Assembly (NCBI RefSeq): GCF_035222375.1
Contig: NC_085889.1
Coordinates: 2,852,001-2,916,000, forward strand
Direction of reading: 5' to 3'
DNA length: 64,000 nucleotides
DNA from: Podospora pseudocomata
Taxonomy: Eukaryota > Ascomycota > Sordariomycetes > Sordariales > Podosporaceae
Part shown: piece after piece, positions 1 through 10,838 of the stretch
Layout of the letters: every line of letters begins with the position of its first letter
Position numbering within the stretch: the first letter of the stretch is position 1
Notes under the pieces: generated by a model
Databases searched by the model: none
What the model saw: the letters and a program-made list of their open reading frames with translations, nothing else
What the model was told of the DNA's origin: nothing
Translations under genes and position numbers: made by a program

Positions 1-263
1 TCCTCATTGGTAGGGAAGATGCAGTTGGCGGGCGAGTTGCCGGCCGGGGTGATCACCGCGAGCTCGGTTTCACTGCCGACGCCTGTTTGGTTGGGTACCA
101 GTGTCAGCTGAGTTAATGCAAGTGCATTGGGAAGAAACAAGAACTTACAAGCAAGGCTTCCGCCGGGGAGGATGTCGCTTCCGCAAAGGCGGGCGTTGGG
201 GGGGCATTGCGCGCTGGTGAGGGCAGCGGCGGTGGCGAGGAGGAGGAGGGTGAACTTGTTCAT
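1..263 (-). CDS. Small secreted cysteine-containing protein (5' part only)
   Basis: The 5' end of a gene that runs off the left edge. The start codon is at 261-263. The first 18 residues (MNKFTLLLLATAAALTSA) form a clear signal peptide with an Ala-x-Ala-like end, followed by QCPPNARLCGSDILPGG. An intron lies at 83-148 (GTAAGT donor, CTGAC-type branch, CAG acceptor). It joins exon 1 (149-263) to exon 2 (1-82) in frame, splitting a Cys codon (SLA-C-VGSETELAV). Four Cys are visible in the mature part seen here. The form fits a small secreted effector-like or cell-surface protein. The family cannot be named without the missing 3' end. The reading frame and intron are well supported; the function is inferred only from the signal peptide and cysteines. 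Confidence 0.7.
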   Translation of the reverse strand, partial: MNKFTLLLLATAAALTSAQCPPNARLCGSDILPGGSLACKFLFLPNALALTQLTLVPNQTGVGSETELAVITPAGNSPANCIFPTNE

Positions 264-1953
264 TTCCGTAGAGGGCTGGGTTTGGGATGTCGGTGAGGTG
301 GTGAGGTGGTGTTGAATTGTTGTGTTATGGACAGGAGACTAAACTCAGGGGAGGGTGGTGTACTTATACTTTTGTTCTTTTCGTGGCATGAGTGAGGACG
401 AGGTTGATGGCTCGAGTCCGAGGCTATGGAAGGTAAGGGAACAGATCCTTACCCCTTGTGGCTGTTGCATTGTTTTGCCATGATTGAAGGAATTCTCACC
501 GAACTTGAAGTCAAAGGATTGGGTCATGCGTCTGCGATGAAGACTGTTGGGTTGGTCTTTAACGGGGATGACAACATATACTTTGGGGTCACAACATCGC
601 ATTTGTGGTATTGCAAGGGTAGCCGGCAGCCCCGGAACCAGGCATCGGGCTTTGTTATAGTGACGATCACTGGCGATGGATTGTCTGTTTCAGGAAGAAT
701 CGTGATGGAGGCATTGTCTTTGGAGGATTTCAAGCCTGTTGCCGGATGATGGATAGCTCTGTTGGCCATGCGTCCGAAACGATTTGGCCCCACCTATGAT
801 CAAGCAAGAAGTGATAGATACAGCAATACTGCATGTTAGAAACACTGCTCAAAAGTTCGTAGCGCTGATCTTTTGTACCTACTCTAAAGGTGTGGACTGA
901 TCAAGCCATTCCAACCTCTTTCCACACGAGGGAGAGACGGTTCAAACAGCAATCCCAGTTACTTAAGATTGAGAGTACCAGACAAGGACAGCTTGAAACC
1001 TCAATCCTCCATATCAGTTGTTTTACGTAAAAACTGTCGTTGAATTTTGTTGCCTGCCACGCATTAGAGTATATGACATGGATGTGGATCCGTCCCAACT
1101 TCAAACACAGGTCCCATGAAACCGGTAGCGAATGAGCCTCATTTTTGGTAGGTCAGGCTTCCTTCGGTGAGCTATGTTGGAGGCGCAGCAATGAGGGTAA
1201 GCTCTCGGATATAACCAAGCACTTCAGAAATCGCAGCAGGTTTTGGAAGCTGCATGGGCTTGAGATCACATGAGACTGATGAACCGGCTTCCCCGGACAT
1301 ACACTGAGGATGAAGCTATTCGATGAGATCATCGTGAGGCATCACGCTCGTAAATCGGACCGAGTGATACTTGGACATCGAAAAATGTCCAAACTAAAAG
1401 AGTTGGGGGGTGGGATCGATGAAAGATTCAAAACACAGCGTTAAAATAGGTCCTGAATTATGCCACCACGTAGAGAAATACAAGGATGGGAGTCATGGCT
1501 TGCCAGTCCGCTACCTTATGATGAGTAAACCAGATCATGTTCTTGGAAAGCACAGGAATCATCCCTATGTGACACATGCTGTCGGAGCACTACCTGACTC
1601 GTATGCCGATCGTCTATAGGTAATTGACAAAGGCCAATCGTTGATGAACAGCCAGACTCTCATTTCGAGAGAAATCCTATGCTGTTTCTGGAAGACATAC
1701 TGCCAAATTCCGAGGAAGATTTCTTCATTATTTCTACATTCACACCCCTAAGTCTTCCAATGAACCTGAATCATATAAGCGCTGACAAAAAAAATCGAAA
1801 ATAAAACGGGCTGTAGAAAATATAGGTACATCGGTACATCGAGCTTGTACTTTCAAGCTCTCAGGCAGAATGATGATGAAGCATAACTCTTTGTATATCT
1901 GGACATTTATTACTCCGATCTTCGAAGCCGAAATTGTCAGACAGAATAGGAGC
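264..1953. other. Intergenic stretch, no supported gene
   Basis: Only short open frames on both strands, with no recognisable domain, no good start context and no splice-bounded extension. 264-400 is the likely upstream region of the secreted protein gene to the left. No tRNA or clear repeat was seen. Confidence 0.5.
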
Positions 1954-3217
1954 TCATGGGAGCTGAAACTGACGTAACCAGTTCAGCTGGACATGGTACC
2001 GTTTGCCTGGAATACTTAAGGTACCTACTTTTTCCTTATATCTATTTCTCAGTTTGGCTCGCCCCTGGTACAACTCAACAATTCTCTTCCCAACACTCTC
2101 CCCGCTCATGTACGCCCCAGCAACAGTGCCGCACTCTTCAAACGGCGCAGCATGCTCGCCACAGAACCATAACCTCCGTTCCACACAGCCATTTCTGATA
2201 GCCATTACATCCTTATCAGCTTCTTCGACACCAACCTGAAAGCTACAGTAACTCCCATTGCCACTGAGCTCATCTTTGAACCATTCTGTCGCGAGAATTG
2301 CCTTCGGGATATAGTGTTTGTCTTCTGAGTTGTATCCAGAAGGAGTGAGTAATAGGGTTTAAAGAACTCTCTGAGCAGGCGGCGCTTCTGTTATGCGGTC
2401 CGGCCGTGTGCGAGATTGACAATGTGCCTCGAACAGTCCCCATAGAGGTATAAAAATATGGTGGGGTGGTTGTTTGGTGCAGTGAACGAAGACAAGTCCC
2501 AGATCTCTTGTGGCCATGAGGAAGGGTTCGTCGACGTTGAGTACAGCGGGAAAAGCCAGTTCGTGGAGCTGGGAAACTCCTCCCCATCCTTCAAATGGTT
2601 CTTCCAGAAGGCGGTAGGGAACGTGATGAACACTTTCTCCAGCTGAGAGAGCGAGATGTTTGATATCGCTGCAACGAGCCGAGGCGGGAGTTCAGGGACA
2701 AACATGTCGGCATGGTGTTGCTTTAGAAGCCCCAAAGGAGCTGTAATAACTACCTCGTCAAATGACTACACGTCTCCATCGGAAGTTGTGATGGAGACTG
2801 CGCCCCACTTGTCCTCTTCCGAGGTAGAAGAAACGACTTTGACAACGCGGGTCTTGAGACGGATATCGGCGTGTGTCAAAGCTGGTTTGGCGGCGAGTGC
2901 AAGGATTGAGGCATAGTCAGAGGCAACAAACATCTCCTCTGCAGCATTTGTCAGTTGCAGTGTTGCCTTTTCAGTCGCTGATCACACATACCTCCGCCGC
3001 AACACTCCTCCATCTAAGCGAAGCGAAGGCGTTGCTTCCACATTGGCTCACCAACGTAGGCACTAAATATTTCGCTCATTTTAACAAGGAGGCCTCGTCC
3101 ATGGTCATCTGAGAGCACCTCCTGTGCTCGTTCACGGATGAAGTCCTGCAATGTTGATGGAAGAGGAAGAGGTGGAAGAGGCGGCCGGAGCGGAAGTCGA
3201 GGACAACTAGCCCTCAA
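1954..3217 (-). pseudogene. Flavin amine oxidase (polyamine oxidase-like) pseudogene, N-terminus missing
   Basis: The minus strand reads as the substrate and C-terminal half of a fungal FAD amine oxidase. Order of pieces: DFIRERAQEVLSDD (about 3150), EEMFVASDYASILALAAKP (about 2930-2885), ALTHADIRLKTRVVKVV, DEVVITAPLGLLK (about 2750), ISLSQLEKVFITFPTAFW, YGDCSRHIVNLAHG (about 2410), then the FAD-binding end RLWFCGEHAAPFEECGTVAG (about 2130-2190). The N-terminal GxGxxG dinucleotide fold is absent. Homology stops near 3200, where unrelated sequence begins. Lesions seen: a TAG near 2770 just before SFDEVV, a TAA near 2396 after LAHGRTA, and a one-base frame change near 2335 (between YYSLL and GYNSEDK). 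The stretch around 2950-3010 is also scrambled. Both stops can be explained as CAG or CAA changed to TAG or TAA. Family assignment is firm; the gene is dead. Confidence 0.85.
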
Positions 3218-4245
3218 GGCCTTATTGGGGCCTTTTCTTATTTTTGCAACTATCTGGATTTTCTTTTTTTCAACGACTGTCTCCTATTTGTTACCGATAT
3301 AGGCTTTTCACCCGGCCTCAGGGCACGGTTTTTCCTATGTAAATAACATCAGCAGGACCGACAAACTCTTTTTAGGGTAGAACGGAGTAGGAATAATAAT
3401 AATATCTTGGCAGTGGGACCTTTGACTGCCCGGTCGGTAAGAGGCCCACTGTTAAGGAATTAATATTTTGGCAGTGGGGTCTTGATCATCCAATCGGGCG
3501 AACATGTGCCCTCTGGGCCCTCTTCTAGATAACAACCAACGAATTGGCTCTCAAATCCATTGGGCCGATTGCTCTGGTCTGGCTGGGTGCTCTGATCTAG
3601 ATGACTTCTACTTTCCCCCGGGTGACTGTTGGTCTCGCCTGTTTGACTGCTGCTCTGACTTGGTTGTGGTGAGTTCTGACTTGATTGAATGTTTTCATCG
3701 AAGGTCTGAGCGCTGGAGTTGACTGTGTTTGAGCTTTCTGCTACACTGGGAGAAAAGTTCTTCCTCATGAGCTTCTCAAACCTTGGATAACTTTCGACCA
3801 ATTCGACAGGAAATGGGGCGTCTTTTTCAACTCCTTGAATAGCATCGGTCCTAGGATCTATCTTATTAATTCTTCGATAAGTCCTGGGTTTCTCTCGTTC
3901 TATATCCTCTTCGGCGAGTCACCGTTGAGACAGGGTTGCGCCTGTCACGGCAGAGCGGACCCACTGCACCACACTGCTATGATTGCTATCAAACGCTACA
4001 AGCAATCCAAGTTACCGACTTGGATCACTCAATGGGTATATGTATGGTCAGGCACGCCAGTGCCGTGACAGCGCCGGTGCTCATTCTTGACGGCCGTTCG
4101 CTCCCGTTCGACCCGGTCATCATACTGCCTTTGCTTCTTCCCACAGAGACTGTAATTAACCCCAAAGAGGTCGAAGCTTATCGTCAAGGCCACTGAACCT
4201 TCGTTGTAGGTCAGCCACTTGATTCGGGTCTGGCGGTGTAGTCAT
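3218..4245 (-). pseudogene. Unrecognised degenerate coding relic, possibly retroelement gag-like
   Basis: A low-confidence relic on the minus strand. An ATG at 4243-4245 opens MTTPPDPNQVADLQRRFSG. Further along the strand a Ser/Gln/Thr-rich open stretch (3801-3460) ends in WMIKTPLPKY. Two short near-repeats of ATNTTGGCAGTGGG occur at about 3402 and 3465. A hydrophilic N-terminus followed by a low-complexity tail recalls gag proteins of fungal LTR elements, but no reverse transcriptase, zinc knuckle or paired terminal repeats were found. It is broken and looks old. It abuts the truncated amine oxidase and may mark the insertion that removed that gene's 5' part (inference). Confidence 0.3.
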
Positions 4246-5192
4246 TTTGGGAACGCAGCGTGTGAAGGCGACGAGGAGACGGGAGAGATGATAACGGGAC
4301 TAATTCTGTGTCAAAGGACGTAGTCTAAAGACCTTTGGGCTTCTTGTATACTGCCTCCATGTCGGCCGTCCTTCTGTGGTGAAGTGTGATTGGCACACCA
4401 TTTCTTTACCAGGGCTGTGTGAACTGCCCAGTCAGTGACCAATGTGATACACCATTACTGAGTACATAGCCAATGGTTTGATTCACGGAGGGCCGCAATC
4501 TGCATGGCCCTCTGTGCTGTTATTTTTTCTGAGTCGGCCGGGCAAACCGCCAAGAGAGCAGAGCCTCGATTTCTTTGAAACAGGCCAGATGGTCCCAATC
4601 ATTCCTTGCCTTTGCGCTTACCTCGTGGGGTGCTGGGTAGGGTGAGCTTTTGTTGCTGTCGGAACCCACCCGCCCAATCCTGGGTCTGAAGGTACCGTCT
4701 GGATGCATTGCACACCCTCTTTAACCCTCAACACCACCAGTCTTATCACAGAAAAACCGGAACTCTCTGTATGTACCTACCTACTGGGTCTGTACCCTCT
4801 CCAACTCCGCTTCAAAGTGGGCCATTTATCTTCAAAGGAGCTCCTGACTTGGTGCCATAAATAGGCGGTGTCGTTGGTTCCAACCCCTCCTGTCTTTTAC
4901 TCTGACAAACCTGAAGGATGCAGCTGCTCGAAGCGTCCAGCCACTCGAGGTTGCAGCCACTCGAGGCGTGCAGTCTGTCACCTGGTGACTCAGCCCCCAC
5001 CCTTTCCTCCAATATCCAACCCAACTCCGGTCCTAGGTAGTTAACTTGACAAGACCTGGAAAGCTTTCCGTCGCAAACAATACCATCGCGGCGTTGCGCC
5101 TACTTTCGACTTGTCCTTCAGCATTTTCTTACACTACTCATATCTCAATTATTGCTGCTCAGGACAGCGCGTCGCGTTTCTCATCTGCAACT
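4246..5192. other. Intergenic stretch, no supported gene
   Basis: No open frame with recognisable similarity. The last 200 bases are the presumed upstream region of the F-box-like gene that follows. No RNA gene was seen. Confidence 0.5.
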
Positions 5193-5992
5193 ATGCCCGG
5201 ACCCTCAATCCAGCGACTGCCCTGCGAGACCGTAGGAGCCATTCTGGCAAACCTCGACCATCTCAAATCACTCCCCCCTGCTCTCCTTACATGTCGCCAT
5301 TTCTACACATCATACAAGGAAAGCCATGGCATTGAGGCGTCGATTCTCCGTCGCCAAATCACCCCGGCCCTCCTTCCACACGCAGTTGCTTTGATGGAAG
5401 CCAAGCTTCTGGCCCGTCCCCCCGTCACCAGCTCAGTCCTCAGCTTGCTTGACGAACTGGATAGCCATCCGTCGTTTCTCGCTGTCTGGCTGTCATCTCT
5501 GCCAAGGACCATGCTCCAAAAGATGAGTCGGGCCCACGACGCAGTTCACACGTTTGCAACCGACTTTGCCAAGGCTGGTTTGGACCGTCTTTCATCCCAT
5601 AGTACATCAGCCAGGATAGGACTCTCACCTCTAGAGTACTTCCGATTTTGCCGAGCATTCTACAGGCTCGAACTGTTCTATATGCTCCCTCGGGAACCCC
5701 AACTGGAGAGTGTAGACAGACAGTTCTTTTTCTAGATATCCGCCTTGGGAGAATAAGCAGATAGCTGCTGTATACGAGTACTTTGAAGCAAGGTTTGCCG
5801 AAGGTGTGTTGGATTCGGAACGACCACAAATCAAAATGCCCACCTGCGCTGACACCTTCAATAGCTTCTCGCGAGGTTCTCGCCCACGACGTTGACTTCG
5901 GGGAGTCCTCGATCAATTACCTCTCGTCTGCAGAGTACAATATATCAACACAGCAGTGGGTAGGGATACGGAGGAAGAATACGAGGAAATGA
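5193..5992 (+). pseudogene. F-box-like protein gene with one frame break
   Basis: The ATG at 5193 opens MPGPSIQRLPCETVGAILAN, an F-box-like start (LPxExxxxIL), then a helical repeat-poor body with the fungal family motif FRFCRAFYRLELFYML (about 5640-5690). The frame hits TAG at 5733, in a T-run. One base out of frame the expected continuation SRYPPWENKQIAAVYEYFEA follows at once. It then crosses a good intron at 5804-5864 (GTGTGT, CTGAC branch, ATAG) into SREVLAHDVDFGESSINYLS and stops at 5990-5992. A single-base indel in ttcttttt is therefore the one clear defect: an early pseudogene, or an assembly error. An earlier in-frame CTG-type start was not used because 5193 is the first ATG with the F-box directly after it. 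Such proteins are expected to recruit substrates to SCF ubiquitin ligases (family knowledge). Confidence 0.6.
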
Positions 5993-7054
5993 AGGAGTCG
6001 TTTCGTGAAAGGCCTAAAATCTGGCAGCAAGGGGGTAGTGGGTACTGGAGTCGTGGTGACCTGGGCCGCATAACGTGGCTAAATACGAAGAAGGATTAGG
6101 GTTCTGGCCAGATATAGTAGTGTAAAGAGCGTACAACAATAAAAAACAAAAACATACAACACCAGGGATTCCCCAATCGTCACTGACTTGAGTACTGGTC
6201 TGGCCCTCAGCTGTTTGACCAGGGGAGAGCAGACGGGATCCCGTACTTTCAACTGGGTATGATCGTATGTAAAATAATTTGCCCAAAAACAGACTCGTGA
6301 ATGGCATTCCGGCACTTGTTTTTAAATGCATTTTAAGGATGACCAGAAGCCTGAGGCCGATCGAAGTGAATGTGAAAAAATAAGGTACTATACCTCAAAC
6401 TGTATCTTTTATGCTTTCTTAGCGACCCAGGAATTTGTCGATCATTAATTGGCCAGCATTCATTGGACCCGGAAGAAATGGCTCTCAATAGGTACGTAAG
6501 TGTCTGATGGAGCTTTGCTCTCTATCACTTCAATCTGGCTGCCAAGGAGCTCGCGAGTTGGCTGCAGCCACTGTCTTGTTTCAAGGGGTATAATACGGAA
6601 ACGGCATACTTTGCCGTATACCTGCATCATCGACCCGCTCAAAATCAACAACTGTCATTCCGCGAAGGCTTCTATCAAGTGCTGAAACACCTTGTTCGCA
6701 CTGTCCAAAATGTATGCCTCTCACTGATAGGCCTGTCTCATGAGGCGGTTGGGGTGGTAGCATCTTACGGAGAAGAAACCAAGAGGCTTGCATAAGATGG
6801 TCTTTGACGGTCAACGAGACACTGAAAATAATATCAACTCACTGGTTGGTCCAAACTGTCATGATCATTCTATTAGAAACCCCTGTATGATTGTAGATAT
6901 AATAATATCAGGCTTACCATCTGGATCATGCTGTCTGGCAAAGCTGGCTTCCAACACATTCATCGCGCAGGCCGCGGCAGTTGACCATCCTTAGCTTTTC
7001 CCCTTTACTTTTGTCATTCACTCACAGCTGCTTCATCTCAAGAAACATATCATC
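5993..7054. other. Intergenic stretch, no supported gene
   Basis: Moderately AT-rich with short open frames on both strands, none with a recognisable motif. Minus-strand frames at 6460-6814 read protein-like for about 60 residues but have no start, splice or family support. Confidence 0.45.
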
Positions 7055-8125
7055 ATGGATCCCGTTAGCATTCTCTTCTCACTTCGACCTTTCAACCGCG
7101 AGGCCGACAAAATCGTCCAAGACAACCCCAATTACCAGTTCCCCGTCACCTCCCACGGCAGATCCTACCTCGTCGTCCGAGTCGGCCACAAGTCCAAGTT
7201 CGAAGAATGTCCCACCTCCATCGGCCGACTCGCCAGCGTTAACGACATCATCCTCAAAGACCCCGGCTTCCCCTCCGTCCAGTGCTGGTTCAAAGTAGCC
7301 CCCAGCGGCGAGCTCCTCGTCGAGGACGCAACCAGCGGCCACCCCACCCACCTCGACATGTACGACCCCGCCAACAAAAGGCCGACCTCCCAGAAAAATA
7401 CTGCCTCCAAAGCGACCCCCGCCGCCACGTCCTGCCCTTCAACCGCAGGCACACCACCCTCGTCATCGGCTCCAAGATAGAGTTCGCCCTCGTCTGGGGC
7501 GACGGCATCTCCGAGCACCCTGACGCTACCCGCGTGGACCTCCGCGCGATTCACACCAAGCCCGCCACGAACGGTCAGTTCAACTCCCACCTCATCGAGC
7601 CCCGCGATCAGAAGCTCCGGTCGGATATGTACGAGAAGACCACGCGGAACACACCCATCGTGCCTAAGGATCTCGACGGAAAGCCCATCCGGCAGGTGCA
7701 CCACTACTCGATCATCTCTGCCATCACCACCAACCCGTCCACCAAGATCTACAAGTCCCTCGATTTGGCGAATGGGAGTCTCTGGGCGGTAAGGGTGTGC
7801 GAGAAATCCCACTCCGGGCAAGGAAAAAGACGAGAACTGGAAAAAAATAATTCGGAATGAAGTCGAGAAGCTCGCCAAGCTCCGTCATCCAAATGTCATT
7901 CGGCTGGAGCACCATCAGGGATGGATCAAAGGCCGCCCTGTGCAGATCTTCCATCCGCTGTGGGAGCAAAAGTGTTGGGACGCTGCTTCCCAAAGGGCGC
8001 TCTGCTCCAGTGGCGTTTGGGAAGATCCCCGGGCTGGTTGCGCCTCTTCCACCCGGAGCGGAGAAACCGCTACAAACGCAAATTCGAATGAGTGGAAGAG
8101 CCCCCCAGAGGGGCCATGGTGAACA
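7055..8125 (+). pseudogene. FHA-domain serine/threonine kinase relic, truncated
   Basis: The ATG at 7055 starts MDPVSILFSLRPFNREADKI. A forkhead-associated domain follows: SIGRLASVNDIILKDPGF, then CWFKVAPSGELLVED, and after a frame change near 7378 LPEKYCLQSDPRRHVLPFN and TLVIGSKIEFALVWG. A linker leads to the start of a kinase N-lobe (HHYSIISAITTNPSTKIYKS, SLWAVRVCEKS). A second frame change near 7810-7830 precedes KDENWKKIIRNEVEKLAKL and RHPNVIRLEHHQGW (alpha-C and beta-4 region). Homology ends near 7960, before the catalytic loop, so HRD and DFG are absent. FHA plus kinase is the Rad53/Dun1-like layout, although fungi have other FHA kinases. Two frame breaks and loss of most of the kinase make it a dead gene. 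It ends a few bases from another truncated gene on the opposite strand. Confidence 0.75.
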
Positions 8126-8131
8126 TATTGG

Positions 8132-8791
8132 TCAGAAATCTATTTTTGGGTGGGTAAGTTTGTCAAGGACTCGCCCTTCGAGACCCCCATCCACGTCATC
8201 GTACACCCCGGAGAGGGGCATTTCTTGAATATTGGGTGCTGCTTGAATCAGGAAGAGAAGACGCTCAGGTCCCCATTCGCCCCGGTTGAAGCTCCAATGC
8301 CAGAATTGAACCCTCTTCAGTCTCGTCAGGTTGTTGGGAAGACAAAAGTGGAACGTGCTCCAATGATGCATCTGGGCCTCTAGGGGTTTCCAGATTGGGG
8401 CAAAGACTTGCAAGCATGGTAGCTGCGAACTGATATGGCCTCTTTTTAAACATATACTCTGTTTTCCCGGCCTGGATGGGCGTTGTCGATTCGCTCTTGA
8501 AAGTAGGTTCTGACGTCGGGCGGGCAGTCCACAGGTAACTGGACTTGTACCCAGGCGGAGCGAACATGTTGTGCAAGATCAGGGCGTTTGATGATTGTCC
8601 GGATGAGCAGTGACCAAAAAGTCTGGATACACTCGAGATCGTGGTATAGGTGTTTTGTGCCAAAGTTGTTGAGAAGTCTGCATGTCAGGCAAACAGAAGC
8701 GAGGGCACCGGTTGTCGAAGTTGCTGTCCTTGCAAAGCTGCTCAACGATCATTGTAACAAGCTCGAGAGGGAGATCCAGGAAGCCGGCCAT
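8132..8791 (-). pseudogene. Broken tandem copy of the neighbouring F-box gene
   Basis: A degenerate paralogue of the intact F-box gene at 8973-10049, same strand, directly downstream of it. The ATG at 8789-8791 opens MAGFLDLPLELVTMIVEQL, matching MARLQDLPVELLTKIVEDF of the intact copy. Then come CLTCRLLNNFGTKHLYHDLE (matches CLTSRLFNDLATKHLYHYIP), MLASLCPNLET (matches LLTSLCPNVES) and LLFLIQAAPNIQEMPLS (matches LRNLLQAAPSIESMIIS). The pieces lie in different frames, so several indels have accumulated. The copy stops at LDKLTH, where the intact protein has LNKLTYLELRHS and about 110 more residues. The lost 3' part adjoins the FHA-kinase relic. Confidence 0.8.
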
Positions 8792-8972
8792 TGTTGCGGC
8801 TGGCTGACGGGAGGTTGGAGGAGGAGATTGAAGGTGAGGGGTTGCAGGAACACTTTGGACATGGAATGCTACCGACATGTGCCCCAAAGCCACCAAAGCT
8901 AAACACCCACGCAGCCATGGCCGAAGTGGGTTGACACCTGGCAAACTTTTGATCTTAGTCCTACCGAGGTAT

Positions 8973-10049
8973 TTATACACTTTCGTCCTCCAACGGCGTT
9001 ATCCTGCACTCAATCCCCCGAGCCTTCAGTGCAGCATCCAATTCCACCAAGGCATCTTCGTACACGCCCGGATGCAGGTGGTCGTCATACAATTCTTCCC
9101 ATCTGCCAGGGCCCTCCTTCATCATCAGCATCCTGAGCTTCTGAGCATGGTTCAGAGTCGCCCGCTGAAGGTCCTGGGGTGCAAATTGCTCATAGCCAAT
9201 GCAGGCGTCCCCGGTCTCATACTTGAATATCTCGAGGTTTGGGCACAACTTGTAGATGGAATCCAAAGCTCCAGCCCCCACCATGGAGTGCCTCAGTTCC
9301 AAATAGGTGAGTTTGTTCAACGTCAACTCAAGCTTGTCGTCATCCTCCTGACTGAAGGGTGAGATTATCATGCTCTCAATGCTGGGAGCGGCCTGAAGAA
9401 GGTTTCGGAGACCAGCAAGACAGATTCCGCCTTCTGTATCATACCACTCGAACGCAACCTTTTTCAACATCGACATCGTCTGAGCGCCACAGAAATCGAA
9501 GGAATCCCCGGTGAGCCGGGCGCGAATGCTCTCCACGTTGGGACACAAAGATGTCAAGAGACTGATTAGATAGTTGCTCGCCCCAGTGCTGAATTCCCGT
9601 TCTTCCCATGGTGAGAGTTTTCCGCCAGCCTCTACCCGCTGAGCTTGCAAGGCTTTCACCTGGTCCTGCAGATATCTTTCGACTTCTGGGTAGTCTGGTG
9701 TCGTTTTATAATCCCGGGTCACTATGTCTAGTGATCGGACATGTTGGCCAAGATCACGGCGAGTAACCAGTGTTCGAAGGAGCAGCCACCACTGAGCGTC
9801 CGAGTCGAGATCCGGGATGTAGTGGTACAAGTGCTTTGTGGCGAGATCGTTGAACAGCCTGGACGTCAAGCAGAGTGCGGCAAGCGTCTCATAATCAGCC
9901 TCGAGGCCAGTCTCCTCTCTACCAAGATGGGCTTCGCACCGTATCGTCAAACAATGGCAGTCGGCGTGAGGCGGAGGTGATTGACACCAGCAGAAATCCT
10001 CGACAATCTTTGTAAGAAGCTCCACGGGGAGGTCCTGAAGACGGGCCAT
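8973..10049 (-). CDS. F-box protein
   Basis: A single-exon gene of 358 residues. The F-box is at the extreme N-terminus (LQDLPVELLTKIVEDFC, residues 4-20). A Cys/His-rich loop follows (CWCQSPPPHADCHC), then the helix LAALCLTSRLFNDLATKHLY (about residues 57-76) that often follows F-boxes in fungal proteins. The rest has leucine-rich-like segments (LLTSLCPNVESI, LRNLLQAAPSIESM, LTLNKLTYLEL, IYKLCPNLEIF). SCF substrate adaptor is the expected role (family knowledge); the target is unknown. The start was chosen because the F-box begins four residues later and no upstream ATG is in frame. The broken copy immediately downstream indicates a tandem duplication of which this is the surviving member. 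Confidence 0.85.
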   Translation of the reverse strand: MARLQDLPVELLTKIVEDFCWCQSPPPHADCHCLTIRCEAHLGREETGLEADYETLAALCLTSRLFNDLATKHLYHYIPDLDSDAQWWLLLRTLVTRRDLGQHVRSLDIVTRDYKTTPDYPEVERYLQDQVKALQAQRVEAGGKLSPWEEREFSTGASNYLISLLTSLCPNVESIRARLTGDSFDFCGAQTMSMLKKVAFEWYDTEGGICLAGLRNLLQAAPSIESMIISPFSQEDDDKLELTLNKLTYLELRHSMVGAGALDSIYKLCPNLEIFKYETGDACIGYEQFAPQDLQRATLNHAQKLRMLMMKEGPGRWEELYDDHLHPGVYEDALVELDAALKARGIECRITPLEDESV

Positions 10050-10838
10050 TGCTGTTGTGTCGATATGCGAATGAGGAACAGCAACCGGGGTCTTGGTCCT
10101 CTTATGACAGGCTAGGTGCCTTTTTCTCTAGTGGTTTAGGCAGCACAGTGAGTGGGTCTCTGTAGGGTGCCATTCACAGGTTTGTTGGCGGGCACTTTGC
10201 CTGGCGGGGAATGTCGATGATGTCCGACAAGTTATTCCGGCCGCACGCCCCATATATCATGACTAGCGTTTTGCTAGGTCTTCCTCTCCTGGTGAGCTGC
10301 TGTCACGAAGAAGTTGACAAGGGCAGCACATATTCCCAAGGCTCCCTATTGCCTCAACAGCCTGGACCATGACAAAGCCGCTCAGCAATGTCTGCCACGG
10401 ACGAACTTCCCGAGGTCATCTTCACCTGGAGCCACTCGGTGGCCGGAAATGTTGTCAAGCCGTCTCGCGTTACACAGCCGAGCCGTGAACCAACATGCAT
10501 TACAACCTAGAACCCACCAAACCAAAACCAGAAGGATTATGCGCTCTCCGCGGTGTATTATTTGCCTCGGACTGCTCGGAATTAGCAGCCCCCCGACAGG
10601 ATCACTCTCCATGCTTCAATGACAACATGAACCTGCGCTGTGAGTTCCCTGAACATGCTCAATCAACCTCACCTCGACGCGTGGTGTAGAACTGCTTTTG
10701 GATGTGATAACGAGCCGTATGGAGGCGATGCACAGTCATATTTGCATGGAACTTTCAGCAGTCATATTCACACGGAACTTTGATCTGCCGTGTCAGTCGA
10801 TCGCCATGGTGAGCGGATACCTGCCTACATGACCCGTC
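10050..10838. other. Divergent intergenic region between the F-box and esterase genes
   Basis: About 0.8 kb with no coding frame of note. It should hold the promoters of both flanking genes, which diverge. An imperfect direct repeat of about 21 bp lies at 10734-10754 and 10760-10780 (AGTCATATT, variable bases, GGAACTTT), about 60-100 bp upstream of the esterase TATA box. Confidence 0.5.

Noticed and set aside
7165-7878. A 237-codon minus-strand frame
   Set aside because: Antisense to the FHA-kinase relic; no recognisable motif.
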